Source: Gammaproteobacteria bacterium
Lineage (GTDB): Bacteria > Pseudomonadota > Gammaproteobacteria > Pseudomonadales > Azotimanducaceae
Direction of reading: 5' to 3'
Assembly (NCBI GenBank): GCA_002708765.1
Contig: PAPD01000018.1
Coordinates: forward strand, 5,794 to 69,793
Length of the DNA: 64,000 nucleotides
The position numbers and the translations under genes were made by a program. The notes under the pieces were generated by a model that worked only from the letters and a program-made list of their open reading frames with translations, searched no databases and was not told the DNA's origin. Shown piece by piece: positions 18,692 through 28,135 of this stretch (positions are counted from its first letter, which is position 1; each line of letters starts with the position of its first letter).

Positions 18692-20395
18692 CTAATCGAC
18701 AAGGATAGCTTCTTGAAGACCCCGGACACTGTTTCCCACATAAATCTTCTCTGCGATCTTGATACTTTCTCTCGATAAAACTCGTTCTGTAGCCTTTTCT
18801 TGAGCAAGCATATGGGCCCTGAATGTTCCGGGAAGCAGTCCACATTCGACAGATGGGGTAACTAAATCGCCCTCGATCTCTAAAAATATATTAGAAATAG
18901 TAGTTTCTGTTATCTCATCTTTTTCGTTAAAAAGAATCACATCATCACACATCTTTATATTTTGCTTCGCAAGCTCATAGATTTTTCGATTGGTGGTTTT
19001 ATGAAAGAGAAAAATATTTCTACTGTTAATCGGGGTTAATGACAATTTGAGACGAACCTTGTCTTGTTCAAGCTTTATCGGCACTGTCTCGATTCTTGTT
19101 TCGCCATTCTCTTTTATTAACAGTCTAATTCTTAGCAGCTCTTCGGAATCGATCGAAGCCAGAAAATTCCTGACACCAGCTTCATCGAAAGTACGGTCGA
19201 AGTATTCGGCCGAAGATTTGATTCTCGCAATATGTTCCTCAAGCAAGTAGATTTTCTCTCCGGGTACAAATTTCATCGTTTCAAACAGCTCGAACGATGG
19301 ATTAGAGAAGTTCAGAATAGCTGCCTTGGAAAGGCTTTCTGCTAGCTCTTCATCGGGATCAGAATCCCAGACTATGCCGCTCCCAATGCCATAGCTCGTC
19401 CGCCGCTTTTTTTTATCGATAAACATCGTCCGGATCGCTACATTAAAAAGTGCGCTTCCGCCTGGTTTAAGATAACCAACAGCACCAGTGTAGACTCCTC
19501 TCGGAGTCTCTTCTAATCGAGATATTATCTCCATCGCTTTTACCTTCGGAGCCCCTGTCACAGACGCACATGGAAACAGCGCGGCGAAAATCTCACTCAG
19601 ACTAGCATCTGTTATTCCGGACACAGAAGAGGTTTGCTGCCAGACAGTGGGCAAGCGATGAAGTTCAAATAATCTCGATGCCTTCAATGATCCCGGAACA
19701 CATATTCGTCCAAGATCATTGCGAACCATATCGAGGATCATTAGGTTCTCCGCTCTATCTTTTTCAGAGGTCTGCAGATCGATCTTATTTTTTTTATCCT
19801 CTTCATAGAATCTGCCGCGAGGCCTCGTGCCCTTCATAGGTTGCATTTTTATCTTTTTCCCCTCTAAGGAAAAAAACAGTTCGGGTGAGACGCTACATAT
19901 TGAAAAATCTTCGTTTTCAATTAAAACCCCATAACGAGTAGGCTGGGCTCGGATCAATCTGGAGAAAATATTCCGAGGTTCCTGTATTTTCTGTCCATTC
20001 AATTGACTAGTTAAATTGACTTGATAGACGTCCCCCTCTTCCAGATGCGTTTTTATACTTCCTATTGACTCAATATAACTCTCACCATCTATTTTCGTTT
20101 CTAGCTCTATTGGATTATCATCCTCTATGAGAGAAACAGGTTCGACAGAATCAAACGCTGCAAAAAAGGCCAAAGGCTGATCGTTTCTCAAAGAATGTTT
20201 TAACGCAATGTCGAAGGCACTTGCTGCTTCATACGAAACGAATCCCGCCAAGTAACAACCCTCCGATGCCGATTTCTCCGCTTGATCTAGAATCTGAACT
20301 ACCTCGTTTTTTTCTTGTGCCTGAAAAACTCGGATAAGGTTTCGCATTTCCATCCACTCGTTCCAATCTGGATCAAAATATATAGCACGAAACAT
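18692..20395 (-). CDS. pabB: aminodeoxychorismate synthase I / 4-amino-4-deoxychorismate lyase fusion
   Basis: A 567-residue fusion of two folate enzymes. Residues about 1-345 are the chorismate-binding PabB part: PMKGTRPRG holds the PabB Lys nucleophile, ENLMILDMVRNDLGR and GAVGYLKPGG follow. Residues about 355-567 are the class IV aminotransferase-like PabC part (FELFETMKF, then a Lys in FLFHKTT and NEKDEITETTISN). Together they turn chorismate and ammonia into 4-aminobenzoate. The glutamine amidotransferase PabA is not in the window. Confidence 0.93.
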   Translation of the reverse strand: MFRAIYFDPDWNEWMEMRNLIRVFQAQEKNEVVQILDQAEKSASEGCYLAGFVSYEAASAFDIALKHSLRNDQPLAFFAAFDSVEPVSLIEDDNPIELETKIDGESYIESIGSIKTHLEEGDVYQVNLTSQLNGQKIQEPRNIFSRLIRAQPTRYGVLIENEDFSICSVSPELFFSLEGKKIKMQPMKGTRPRGRFYEEDKKNKIDLQTSEKDRAENLMILDMVRNDLGRICVPGSLKASRLFELHRLPTVWQQTSSVSGITDASLSEIFAALFPCASVTGAPKVKAMEIISRLEETPRGVYTGAVGYLKPGGSALFNVAIRTMFIDKKKRRTSYGIGSGIVWDSDPDEELAESLSKAAILNFSNPSFELFETMKFVPGEKIYLLEEHIARIKSSAEYFDRTFDEAGVRNFLASIDSEELLRIRLLIKENGETRIETVPIKLEQDKVRLKLSLTPINSRNIFLFHKTTNRKIYELAKQNIKMCDDVILFNEKDEITETTISNIFLEIEGDLVTPSVECGLLPGTFRAHMLAQEKATERVLSRESIKIAEKIYVGNSVRGLQEAILVD

Positions 20396-20454
20396 TATGA
20401 GTAGACTCGCTTTTAAGATAATGAAAAAGTAGCCCAGCTTTCAGAGGGAAGATA

Positions 20455-21819
20455 TTATTGCTGACCGGCTTCTTTGAACCAGAGTTTAATCTGTTCCGAA
20501 GTCTCTCTCAAATCCACAATTTTTTCTAGATAGATATCATTCGTTTTTTCCAGAGAATGGATATCCTTTGCTGAGCAAGTTGCTAACTCATGGACCCATC
20601 TCTTTATATAAACGCACTCAGGATCAAACTTTTTTTGCTGGCGCCATGGATTAAAGACGCGGAAATAGGGCTGAGGGTCGCAGCCGGTGGACGCAACCCA
20701 TTGCCAGTTACCATTGTTCACGGCAGGATCATAATCAATCAACTTTTCTGCGAAATACCTTAAACCAATTCTCCAATCTACATGCAAATTCTTGACTAGA
20801 AACGAGGCCGTAACCATTCGAACCCGGCCGTGCATAAATCCCGTGTGATTCAACTCACGCATTCCAGCATCCACTATCGGGAATCCAGTCCTCCCCGCCT
20901 TCCACAAATCAATAAAATCTTCATTATTTTCCCACCTTATCGATTCAAATTTCTGGCGAAAACATTTCCGATAGACATTGGGATAATGCCATCCTATTTG
21001 AGCGTAGAAATCTCGCCAGAAGAGCTGACGACGAATGAGATGGGTAAATTCTGATTTTTCGTCGCCCAAGGCATAATAAACCTGTCGAGGTGAAACTACT
21101 CCAAACCTCAGATAAGGTGAAATTTTTGTCGTAGAATCTATCGCTGGCATATCTCGCAACTCGGCGTATTGATATAGCTTTTCTGCTTTCGCCATCAGAA
21201 CTTTGGCGCCAGAAAAGCCCGGCTCAAAACCGGGTAATCCAACTCCCTGATATCGGGCTAACTGAGGAATTTCAAGCACAGAACGAGAGGGAATCGCTTC
21301 AAAGAAATGAGCTTGAACAGGAAGGGGTGACGTGACCTTACACTTGGAAGCTTTCTTATGGTAAGGCGTAAAAACGGTATAAGGCGAACCATCGTCCTTG
21401 GTCACAGAACCAGGGGGGTTGAGGTAGCTATCCTGACAGAAAACCACCTCTACCCCCTCTCTCTCACAAACTCGTTTGATTTTTTTATCTCTACTCCGGC
21501 CAAATGGCGTATGTTCAGAGTTCAAGAACACTTTCACAATAGAGTAACTGGACAACAACTTACCAATTTCTTCTACAGGATCACCCAACCTAATGATCAA
21601 GCTTGCTCCAATCTTTCTAAGTTCAGAGTCCAGGCTAATCAACGACTGAAAGTAAAACCCTAATCGTTTTTCAGATTTAGCCCAAAGAGCACATAGATAA
21701 GGATCTAATATGAAGAGAGGCAATACTTTGCGCCCCGATTTTCGAGCCGCCTCTAATGCTGTATTGTCCTCAATACGAAGATCTCTCCTAAAAACAAAAA
21801 GGTTTAGTTCAGAAGTAAT
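20455..21819 (-). CDS. phrB: class I deoxyribodipyrimidine photolyase, probable AUU start
   Basis: A light-driven repair enzyme for cyclobutane pyrimidine dimers. The C-terminal FAD domain is intact: QLFWRDFYAQIGWHYPN, MHGRVRMVTASF, DYDPAVNNGNWQW. The first ordinary start (TTG at 21723) would delete the conserved first strand. Reading upstream in the same frame gives a complete N terminus, LNLFVFRRDLRIEDN TALEAARKSG, running back to an ATT at 21817-21819 directly after the MerR stop codon. AAGGAG lies 9 nt before that ATT and nothing else in frame can start. With ATT the protein is 454 residues, normal for the family. It is co-transcribed with the MerR gene. Confidence 0.9.
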   Translation of the reverse strand: MTSELNLFVFRRDLRIEDNTALEAARKSGRKVLPLFILDPYLCALWAKSEKRLGFYFQSLISLDSELRKIGASLIIRLGDPVEEIGKLLSSYSIVKVFLNSEHTPFGRSRDKKIKRVCEREGVEVVFCQDSYLNPPGSVTKDDGSPYTVFTPYHKKASKCKVTSPLPVQAHFFEAIPSRSVLEIPQLARYQGVGLPGFEPGFSGAKVLMAKAEKLYQYAELRDMPAIDSTTKISPYLRFGVVSPRQVYYALGDEKSEFTHLIRRQLFWRDFYAQIGWHYPNVYRKCFRQKFESIRWENNEDFIDLWKAGRTGFPIVDAGMRELNHTGFMHGRVRMVTASFLVKNLHVDWRIGLRYFAEKLIDYDPAVNNGNWQWVASTGCDPQPYFRVFNPWRQQKKFDPECVYIKRWVHELATCSAKDIHSLEKTNDIYLEKIVDLRETSEQIKLWFKEAGQQ

Positions 21820-22710
21820 CTACATTATCTCCTTGCCTTCGATTTCTGCGACATCGGCCAGAGCATCTTCCATCATGGCTCTGGCTCGACTAGTATAATC
21901 GAAGAGCCTTTCATGCAACGCTGCATCCTCTCCACCTTGTGTGAGACAATCTCGGGAATAATCTTCGAACTGATTCAGGGAAGCTATCAACTCCGACAAA
22001 TGTTTTGGGCACTCGCATTGCAGAGAACCGGAAAGCTCTCCAAGTTTCGCTAACTGATTATCTGTATAACGTCGTGATGCGGAAGAAATGTCCAGCCTCG
22101 CCTGCTTTCCCAGAAGATTAACCAGAGCATAAGGCTCAAGAGGTCCTTTCAGTAATCTAAAGCCCATCGCCGTCAAGGAACGAAGCTGGTTCCTGGAGGC
22201 AAATCTATATACTACCAGGCATCTTGATGCTTCCAGGGTCGGGATATTCCGTACGATCTCTCTTTCATTGGTCTCGGAAAGACTTGGCATGTCAATAACA
22301 AAAAAATCGAATTTCTCCAAATTGATATCTGAAAAATCTGCAAACCAGGAAACTTCGCCACGAGATTGCTCTGTAACACAGTCCTTCAACCATTTAGGTC
22401 TCTGGACACTGAACACTGCCCAACGTTCGGAAGAGGAGTTTAAACACTGACTAATACCCAGCAAACCCGTTGTGCGATCTCGCAGTTCCTTATCTGAAAG
22501 ACTACAAATAGTTCCTATCGCTTGGCCAGCATCCACTAAACGCTTCACACTCAACAACTTGCTAACATCGATATCGCTATAATAGCGATTATTGTTTTCT
22601 CCTCGATGTGGCTCTACTACACGATATCTTCTCTCCCAGGCCCTAATTGTATCAGTAGAGATACCTGTTAATTTTGCTACGGCACCTATTCTGTATCCGG
22701 TATTCATCAT
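21820..22710 (-). CDS. MerR-family regulator with degenerate cobalamin-domain-like sensor
   Basis: A 296-residue regulator. The N-terminal winged helix (YRIGAVAKLTGISTDTIRAW, then RRYRVVEPHR and NNRYYSDIDV) matches the CarH/LitR group of light regulators. The C-terminal part (about 95-295) keeps Rossmann-like strands (WAVFSVQ, FFVIDMP, CLVVYRF) like the B12-binding domain, but I see no DxHxxG cobalamin-binding motif. It is directly upstream of the photolyase, as in light-response operons. Its ligand, if any, is unknown. SD GGAGGAAG precedes the ATG. Confidence 0.87.
   Translation of the reverse strand: MMNTGYRIGAVAKLTGISTDTIRAWERRYRVVEPHRGENNNRYYSDIDVSKLLSVKRLVDAGQAIGTICSLSDKELRDRTTGLLGISQCLNSSSERWAVFSVQRPKWLKDCVTEQSRGEVSWFADFSDINLEKFDFFVIDMPSLSETNEREIVRNIPTLEASRCLVVYRFASRNQLRSLTAMGFRLLKGPLEPYALVNLLGKQARLDISSASRRYTDNQLAKLGELSGSLQCECPKHLSELIASLNQFEDYSRDCLTQGGEDAALHERLFDYTSRARAMMEDALADVAEIEGKEIM
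21829..21834 (-). promoter_or_regulatory. Shine-Dalgarno site for the photolyase AUU start
   Basis: On the minus strand AAGGAG lies inside the last codons of the MerR gene, followed by nine bases and then the ATT at 21819. The intervening ATG is immediately followed by the MerR stop codon TAG, so it cannot start the photolyase. The site decides the start choice. Confidence 0.7.
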
Positions 22711-22877
22711 TCTTCCTCCAAAACTTCCTATCGATCACCATTATCCGATGGATAACACATGAACAGATTTACGTTCGCTAAACTCTTTTGTCTCACTTTT
22801 ATTTAGTTTTTTAAGGACTTTCTTTAACAGATGAAGAATTCTTCGCTTTTAAAAAGAATTTGAAAAACAACTCGGAG

Positions 22878-24551
22878 CTATGGACAATGGAAATTTACCG
22901 CTTCCTCTCTGATTCTCCTTTTGTCAATCTTTCCAGAAGCAATCCTAGGTAAAGATTTATCTGTTAAAATCATTAGCTCAGGAATTTTGAATTTGGCCAA
23001 TTTGCTCTCAAGAAAATTTCGTAGTTCTCCTTCTGAAAACGGCTGGGTGATAGATAGTGTCGCCCCAACAATCTCTCCGAGACGGTCATCAGGAATGGCA
23101 TAAACAGAAGCCTCTTTAACACCCGAGCAGGAAAGTAAGACCGCCTCAACCTCAGCACACCCGATATTTTCGCCTCCTCTTATTATGAGGTCTTTTATCC
23201 TATCAACTATAAAAAGGTAGCCCTCATCATCAATATAAGCGACATCGCCCGTTTTGAGCCAACCATCATTAAAGGTCTGGGCGTTTTGTTCAGGGCGATT
23301 CCAATACCCCTCAATAACTGAAACACCTGATACTTCAAGCTCACCTACTTCATTCCTGTCCTGGACCACTCCATCAGGATCTACAATTCTCAGGTCAAGT
23401 AACGCTGAAGCTCTGCCTGAGCTGCCCGGATGAGCCAAGTAATCTCTGCCAGCTATTCCTGTGCCAATCGCATTGGTTTCGGTCATTCCCCACCCGGTGC
23501 TCGGAAGTGCTGCAGAAAAGCTGTCTTTTATCCGTTTAACCTGCTCGGGGGCGCGCGGAGAACCACCTCCTCCAACAGCGATCATCGTGCCTAAATCAAA
23601 TTTCGAGCTTCGAGCATAGCGTTCTAGATCACCGGTCATTGCCGCCGGTCCAAGAAAAGCGGAAATTTTTTCACGTTCGATTAATGCGGCAGCGGCCTCA
23701 ACATCCCACTTCCTCATAGATACAAGTTTCCGTTGAGACCTGTAAGACGCAAGCATAACTGCGTGAGACCCACTCGCGTGAAACAAAGGAACCCCCAGCA
23801 AAATTGCAGGCTGATATGAAGATAAAGCCTGGTCAGTGTACCCCAGCTCCAAGTTGATCTGTGCATCCAGCTCCCATGAAAACAGGGCATTCAAAATGTT
23901 TCGATGACATGAAATAACGCCTTTGGGGTGCCCAGTTGATCCAGAGGTATAGAGAATAGTAGCCATATCATCAGGGTCAATAGCGATATCAGGCAGAACA
24001 TTAGCCTGTTCTTCTAACATGCTTTCCAAGGATTCAATTTCTCTCACCGAACCAGATAACGCTCTCACCCCAACAACATCAACATTTGTCTTTGAACGGA
24101 TTTCGAAAAATCTGTCAATTCTTTCATCATCAGCAATCAGAAGTCTGGAACCACTATCATTTAAAGCGAATGCCATCTCTTCGGACTGCCAGAGAGAATT
24201 CATGGCCACTGCCACACAGCCTATAGAAGTAATCGCATTGAACGCGAATACCCATTCAGGGTAATTACGCATCGATATAGCTATCCTGTCTCCCTTCGAC
24301 ACCCCATATCGGGCTAGAAGACAATTCCCCAACTGCGCACTTATATCTGCAGTTTCATTAAAGCTATATCGATCATTTCCGTACACCAGAAAAGTGGCCT
24401 CACTCCGTGAAGTTTCAAAAAGCTCTCTCAGAGTCAACGGAGCATTTTTAAACATCCTGCATGGGCGGCCCAAGACTTTCCCTTCTATTATTTCGTAGTC
24501 CATGCCTGAAGAAGTAAGTTTCGCTATAACCTGATCCCGACTAATTTCCAT
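22878..24551 (-). CDS. AMP-dependent acyl-CoA ligase
   Basis: A 557-residue class I adenylate-forming enzyme. The phosphate loop is TILYTSGSTGHPKG (about residue 190), the second motif STGWGMTE, the hinge and ATP region GWLKTGDVAYID, and the catalytic Lys in RIASGKIDKR. It activates a carboxylic acid to acyl-AMP and then acyl-CoA. It is divergent from the SDR gene at 24685. The acyl substrate is unknown. Confidence 0.93.
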   Translation of the reverse strand: MEISRDQVIAKLTSSGMDYEIIEGKVLGRPCRMFKNAPLTLRELFETSRSEATFLVYGNDRYSFNETADISAQLGNCLLARYGVSKGDRIAISMRNYPEWVFAFNAITSIGCVAVAMNSLWQSEEMAFALNDSGSRLLIADDERIDRFFEIRSKTNVDVVGVRALSGSVREIESLESMLEEQANVLPDIAIDPDDMATILYTSGSTGHPKGVISCHRNILNALFSWELDAQINLELGYTDQALSSYQPAILLGVPLFHASGSHAVMLASYRSQRKLVSMRKWDVEAAAALIEREKISAFLGPAAMTGDLERYARSSKFDLGTMIAVGGGGSPRAPEQVKRIKDSFSAALPSTGWGMTETNAIGTGIAGRDYLAHPGSSGRASALLDLRIVDPDGVVQDRNEVGELEVSGVSVIEGYWNRPEQNAQTFNDGWLKTGDVAYIDDEGYLFIVDRIKDLIIRGGENIGCAEVEAVLLSCSGVKEASVYAIPDDRLGEIVGATLSITQPFSEGELRNFLESKLAKFKIPELMILTDKSLPRIASGKIDKRRIREEAVNFHCP

Positions 24552-24593
24552 GCTCGAATACCTTTTTTCTTATTAGGTCCTGTTGAACAAAAA

Positions 24594-24623
24594 TTGGACT
24601 TACCCAACCCCCGAAATTATTCT
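24594..24623 (+). promoter_or_regulatory. possible sigma70 promoter for the SDR gene
   Basis: TTGGAC (24594-24599) and TATTCT (24618-24623) are separated by 18 bases, about 60 bases before the ATG at 24685. The match to -35 and -10 consensus is moderate, and transcription data are absent. Confidence 0.3.
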
Positions 24624-24684
24624 AGTAGGTTGTATACATAAATGTCATAGATCGTTGTATCTTTTTAAAAAGGACAAGTTCAAC

Positions 24685-25536
24685 ATGAAACTCGGAAAAA
24701 AAATAGCTATTGTTTCTGCCGCCGGGAGGGGCATTGGCAAGGGTATAGCAAAAGCTCTCGGCGAAGAAGGAGCGACCGTAATCGTTAACTCCTTCAGTGA
24801 AGAAACCACAAACCAGTGCGCCTCAGAAATAGAAGCGCTGGGAGGACATGCTATACCAAGGCCGGGAGACATCACGAATCCGGTTACCATCATAGCGGTT
24901 GTGAAAGAAACCATCGACCAATTCGGGAAAATCGATATTCTGGTTAACAATGTAGGTGCGGGGCCAAAAGAATTCTCCAAACCACCGGAGCACCCTTTAG
25001 GGAGAATCGAGAACATCTGGAACGCAATGTATGGGCAGAATCTTCTTCCCGCGGTTCTTATGACAGAAGCAGTTGCAACCCAAATGAAAAAACAGGAAGG
25101 AGGAAAAATAGTAAATATCTCATCAATTGCAGGAATAGACTCATTTTCTCCCAAGATGCTTAACGATTTCGTTCACCCAAGCTATAGCGCGATGAAGGCA
25201 GCTCTGATTAGCTATACAAAGACCTGCGCAGACCTTCTAGGACCTAGTAATATAAACGTAAACGCGGTTTGTCCGGGAATTGTATATACAGATGCCTGGA
25301 AACAGAATGCGGAAAGGGCCACCGAGAAGATTCCTGAGTTCCAGGGAAGAGATCCCCGAAAATGGTTCGAAGGAATTTTCTCCGATGAATATCCCCAATA
25401 CTTTGATCGCACGCCACTCAGGAGAGAGCAGTCCACAGAAGACATGGGCAACGCAGTTTTGTTCCTCGTATCTGAGAGAAGCATGAACATTACTGGACAA
25501 ACCCTTATTGTTGATGGAGGAATGTTCAAAATCTAG
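24685..25536 (+). CDS. SDR-family oxidoreductase
   Basis: A 283-residue SDR starting at an ATG with AAAAAGGAC before it; an upstream in-frame ATG would add 34 residues of non-homologous sequence. The cofactor motif is the variant SAAGRGIGKG, followed by NNVGAG, catalytic Ser in NISSIAG and YSAMK. The loop before the active-site Tyr and the substrate loop (EKIPEFQGRDPRKWFEG) are longer than usual. It starts a plus-strand unit that continues with MBL and phosphorylase genes. Confidence 0.92.
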   Translation: MKLGKKIAIVSAAGRGIGKGIAKALGEEGATVIVNSFSEETTNQCASEIEALGGHAIPRPGDITNPVTIIAVVKETIDQFGKIDILVNNVGAGPKEFSKPPEHPLGRIENIWNAMYGQNLLPAVLMTEAVATQMKKQEGGKIVNISSIAGIDSFSPKMLNDFVHPSYSAMKAALISYTKTCADLLGPSNINVNAVCPGIVYTDAWKQNAERATEKIPEFQGRDPRKWFEGIFSDEYPQYFDRTPLRREQSTEDMGNAVLFLVSERSMNITGQTLIVDGGMFKI

Positions 25537-25629
25537 TTAGAGCAGCGAGAAGATGCCAGATGGAAACTAAAACATGCGGCTCCGAAGACCTTCTGTTAAG
25601 GTCTCTTCCTATATTTTCTGGATAATGCA

Positions 25630-26592
25630 ATGACCAATTCCAATTACCTCCGAGGACTAACGGAAACCGGGAACGGAATATACAGCTACCTCCAGCCTGA
25701 TGGAAGCTGGGGATGGTCCAATAGCGGCCTGGTTTTTGACTCAGGCGAGTCCTTGCTCATTGATACCTTGTTCGATGCACCGCTAACCCGGGAGATGTTA
25801 AAACAAATAAAAAAGGCTGTCGGAATTAACGGCTCCGACATTAACAGTGTTGTTAATACGCACGCTAACGGAGACCACACTCATGGTAACGGGCTCTGCC
25901 CTAACGCCGAAATTATAGCGAGCGACGCGAGCTCCAAGGAAATGAATGCTTTTGGTCCCGAGCAACTGCGTATTCTTATGCAAAATACGGATCAGCTCGG
26001 AGAAACGGGTAACTATCTCAAACAAATTTTTGGCTCTTTTGATTTTGGCGATGTAGCCGAACGACTTCCAACCAGAACCTTTACAGGGGAATACAACCTG
26101 GAAGTCGGCCGGAAAAAAGTGACTTTGAAGGAAGTCGGCCCCGCCCACACCCGGGGAGACGTGCTAGTCTTCGTAGATGGAAATGAAGCAGTTTATACTG
26201 GCGATATACTTTTCATTGAGGGAACCCCGATCATGTGGGCCGGACCGGTAAGCAACTGGATCAGGGCCTGCGACATGATCATAGACACCTCGCCGCAGGT
26301 AATTGTGCCCGGGCACGGACCCATGACAGACACCCAGGGAGTAAAGCGAGTAAGATCATACCTGGAATACATCCACACAGAGGCCAGAACAAGATTCGAT
26401 GCAGGGATGACCGTGAAAGAAACCGCCAACGATATAGCATTATCGGATTTTTCATCGTGGACTGATGCCGAAAGAATAATTGTCAATGTAGATACTCTAT
26501 TCAAAGAATATAGTGGTTCCAGTGCCACGACCGACACATTAGAGCTCTTCTCTCTTATGGCTGAGTTTAAAAAAAACCATGGCAAGAAATAG
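25630..26592 (+). CDS. metallo-beta-lactamase-fold hydrolase (SoxH-like)
   Basis: A 320-residue MBL protein without a signal peptide. The metal motif is the variant HANGDHTHGN (about residues 77-86), where N replaces the usual first-shell His or S. Later ligands are His in GPAHTRGD, Asp in YTGDIL and His in VPGHGP. This form is found in quinoprotein-relay-associated and lactonase-like MBL proteins. The phosphorylase gene follows after 11 bp. Confidence 0.88.
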   Translation: MTNSNYLRGLTETGNGIYSYLQPDGSWGWSNSGLVFDSGESLLIDTLFDAPLTREMLKQIKKAVGINGSDINSVVNTHANGDHTHGNGLCPNAEIIASDASSKEMNAFGPEQLRILMQNTDQLGETGNYLKQIFGSFDFGDVAERLPTRTFTGEYNLEVGRKKVTLKEVGPAHTRGDVLVFVDGNEAVYTGDILFIEGTPIMWAGPVSNWIRACDMIIDTSPQVIVPGHGPMTDTQGVKRVRSYLEYIHTEARTRFDAGMTVKETANDIALSDFSSWTDAERIIVNVDTLFKEYSGSSATTDTLELFSLMAEFKKNHGKK

Positions 26593-26603
26593 GAGAACCA
26601 ATC

Positions 26604-27332
26604 ATGGCGTTTCTTCCAATACTTAAAGTAGATGAGAGCCAGATTCCGGAAAGAGTGCTGGTTGTTGGAGATCCCGGGCGACTGGAGCTTGCAGCAAAAG
26701 AATTAAAAGATACAGAAGTAATAGGGGAAAACCGGGAATACAAAACCATGACGGGAACCTTCGAAGGTGTTGATGTTGCGATAATTTCTCATGGCGTTGG
26801 TTCAGCCGGAGCAGGTGTCTGTTTCGAAGAAATATGTCGATCAAATGTAAAAAGAATAATAAGAGCGGGGACCGCTGGCGGGATGCAAAAAGAAATCAAA
26901 GCAGGCGAACTGGTTATAGCGAAAGGTGCCGTAAGAGAAGACGGCCTATCCGGGAATCTGGTTCCTTCAAGCTTCCCTGCATTGGCCTCTCCCAAAATAG
27001 CTGCTTTGATGAGCCAAGAAGCGAAAAAGAAAGACCGCGCTATCACAGAAGGGATTGTTCTTACTTCGGATATGTTCTACCCCCATGAGATTCTTGGCAG
27101 TAACCTCCCATTGTGGCAAAGAGCTGGCGTTAAGGCGGTCGAAATGGAGGTAGCAACACTATTTGTAATATGTGAACTGCGCGGTGTGGAATCGGGCGCA
27201 ATTCTGGCCATTGATGGCAACCCCTTGGAGCAAGATGAAGGTAACATGGTTACCTATGACCCGCATACCGATATAGTAGGGGAAGCAATGAGAGATGGGG
27301 TAAATATCGCTCTCAAGGTACTTATTTCCTGA
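26604..27332 (+). CDS. nucleoside phosphorylase family protein (uridine phosphorylase-like)
   Basis: A 242-residue PNP/UDP-family phosphorylase. VVGDPGRLE holds the phosphate-binding Gly-Asp-Pro, RAGTAGGM the second phosphate site, and AVEMEVATLF the ribose-binding Glu-Met-Glu. It is a likely purine or uridine phosphorylase, splitting a nucleoside with phosphate. SD AGGAG precedes the ATG. It ends 1 bp from the convergent thioesterase. Gene name not assigned because uridine and purine types are not separable here. Confidence 0.88.
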   Translation: MAFLPILKVDESQIPERVLVVGDPGRLELAAKELKDTEVIGENREYKTMTGTFEGVDVAIISHGVGSAGAGVCFEEICRSNVKRIIRAGTAGGMQKEIKAGELVIAKGAVREDGLSGNLVPSSFPALASPKIAALMSQEAKKKDRAITEGIVLTSDMFYPHEILGSNLPLWQRAGVKAVEMEVATLFVICELRGVESGAILAIDGNPLEQDEGNMVTYDPHTDIVGEAMRDGVNIALKVLIS

Positions 27333-27333
27333 A

Positions 27334-28134
27334 TTAGCGATTCATCTTCATGATAAGACCGAGCTGCCTGCTTTCCGCTACCTGCTGTCCCGAGCTATCC
27401 CAGAGACTGCCGCTTTCGATCATCCGGCCGTTGGAAAGACTCTCCGTGCGGAACCGACCAAGAATCCACCCCGGGGCCGGCTTTTTTATCAGGTGAATAG
27501 TCATCTCAACCGTAGGAACCCAACCGAGGACGCCGTACTTTTTGAAAGGAGATGGAGGGAAAACATCACAAAACAGAATCAAAGCCCTTACATCAGGTGA
27601 CCTGCCATCAGCGAATCGAACCCACCCCGAACTTTCAGCACACGCTGATGAGTCGGATGAAAAAAATTCAGGGTGCAAGCGGACATCAACAGTCTCCGAT
27701 AGGGAGAGTTCAATTCCCTGGAGCTCTCCGGTTCTAGGAACACAATTTCCAGGATCAGGAATTTCAGGAGGACCCTGTGCGATTTGTTGCTCGATCCCGA
27801 GAGACTGATCTAGATCTCCATAAGCCGCCGTCACTCTTATACGATCTTCCCCTCTCTGGGATAAAGTCGAAACAACGGTCTCTGTCGATCGACCAGCCTT
27901 GAGCACCTCAACCTCTACATCACAAACTTCATCGGCTATTCCCGATCTCATAAAATGCGCGGTGAGCGAGAAAGGATCTGGATGTGTGACAGTTTCTTTC
28001 AGGGCATTCGTCACTATAGATATCAGGTAACCACCATTTGGATTCCCGCCAATATTCCAGTTAGAAGAAACTTTCCCCGAAAAAATCTTCTGGGTTTCTT
28101 CTACAACTTTTGTATCAAGGTCAAATTTTTTCAA
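27334..28134 (-). CDS. acyl-CoA thioesterase (TesB-like double hot-dog)
   Basis: A 266-residue double hot-dog thioesterase. NPNGGYLISIVTNAL, then SLTAHFMRSG, are typical of the acyl-CoA thioesterase family. I take the TTG at 28134, one base after the deaminase stop, because the sequence from there (KKFDLDTKVVEE) aligns with the family start; an upstream GTG at 28185 would overlap the deaminase by 50 bp. It cleaves acyl-CoA to free acid and CoA. Confidence 0.85.
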   Translation of the reverse strand: MKKFDLDTKVVEETQKIFSGKVSSNWNIGGNPNGGYLISIVTNALKETVTHPDPFSLTAHFMRSGIADEVCDVEVEVLKAGRSTETVVSTLSQRGEDRIRVTAAYGDLDQSLGIEQQIAQGPPEIPDPGNCVPRTGELQGIELSLSETVDVRLHPEFFSSDSSACAESSGWVRFADGRSPDVRALILFCDVFPPSPFKKYGVLGWVPTVEMTIHLIKKPAPGWILGRFRTESLSNGRMIESGSLWDSSGQQVAESRQLGLIMKMNR

Positions 28135-28135
28135 A

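Noticed and set aside
21723-21725. TTG at 21723 as photolyase start
   Set aside because: It would delete the conserved FRRDLR strand that is plainly encoded upstream in frame.
24645-25154. Minus-strand frame of 169 codons inside an SDR gene
   Set aside because: Antisense to the SDR; no start context or motif.
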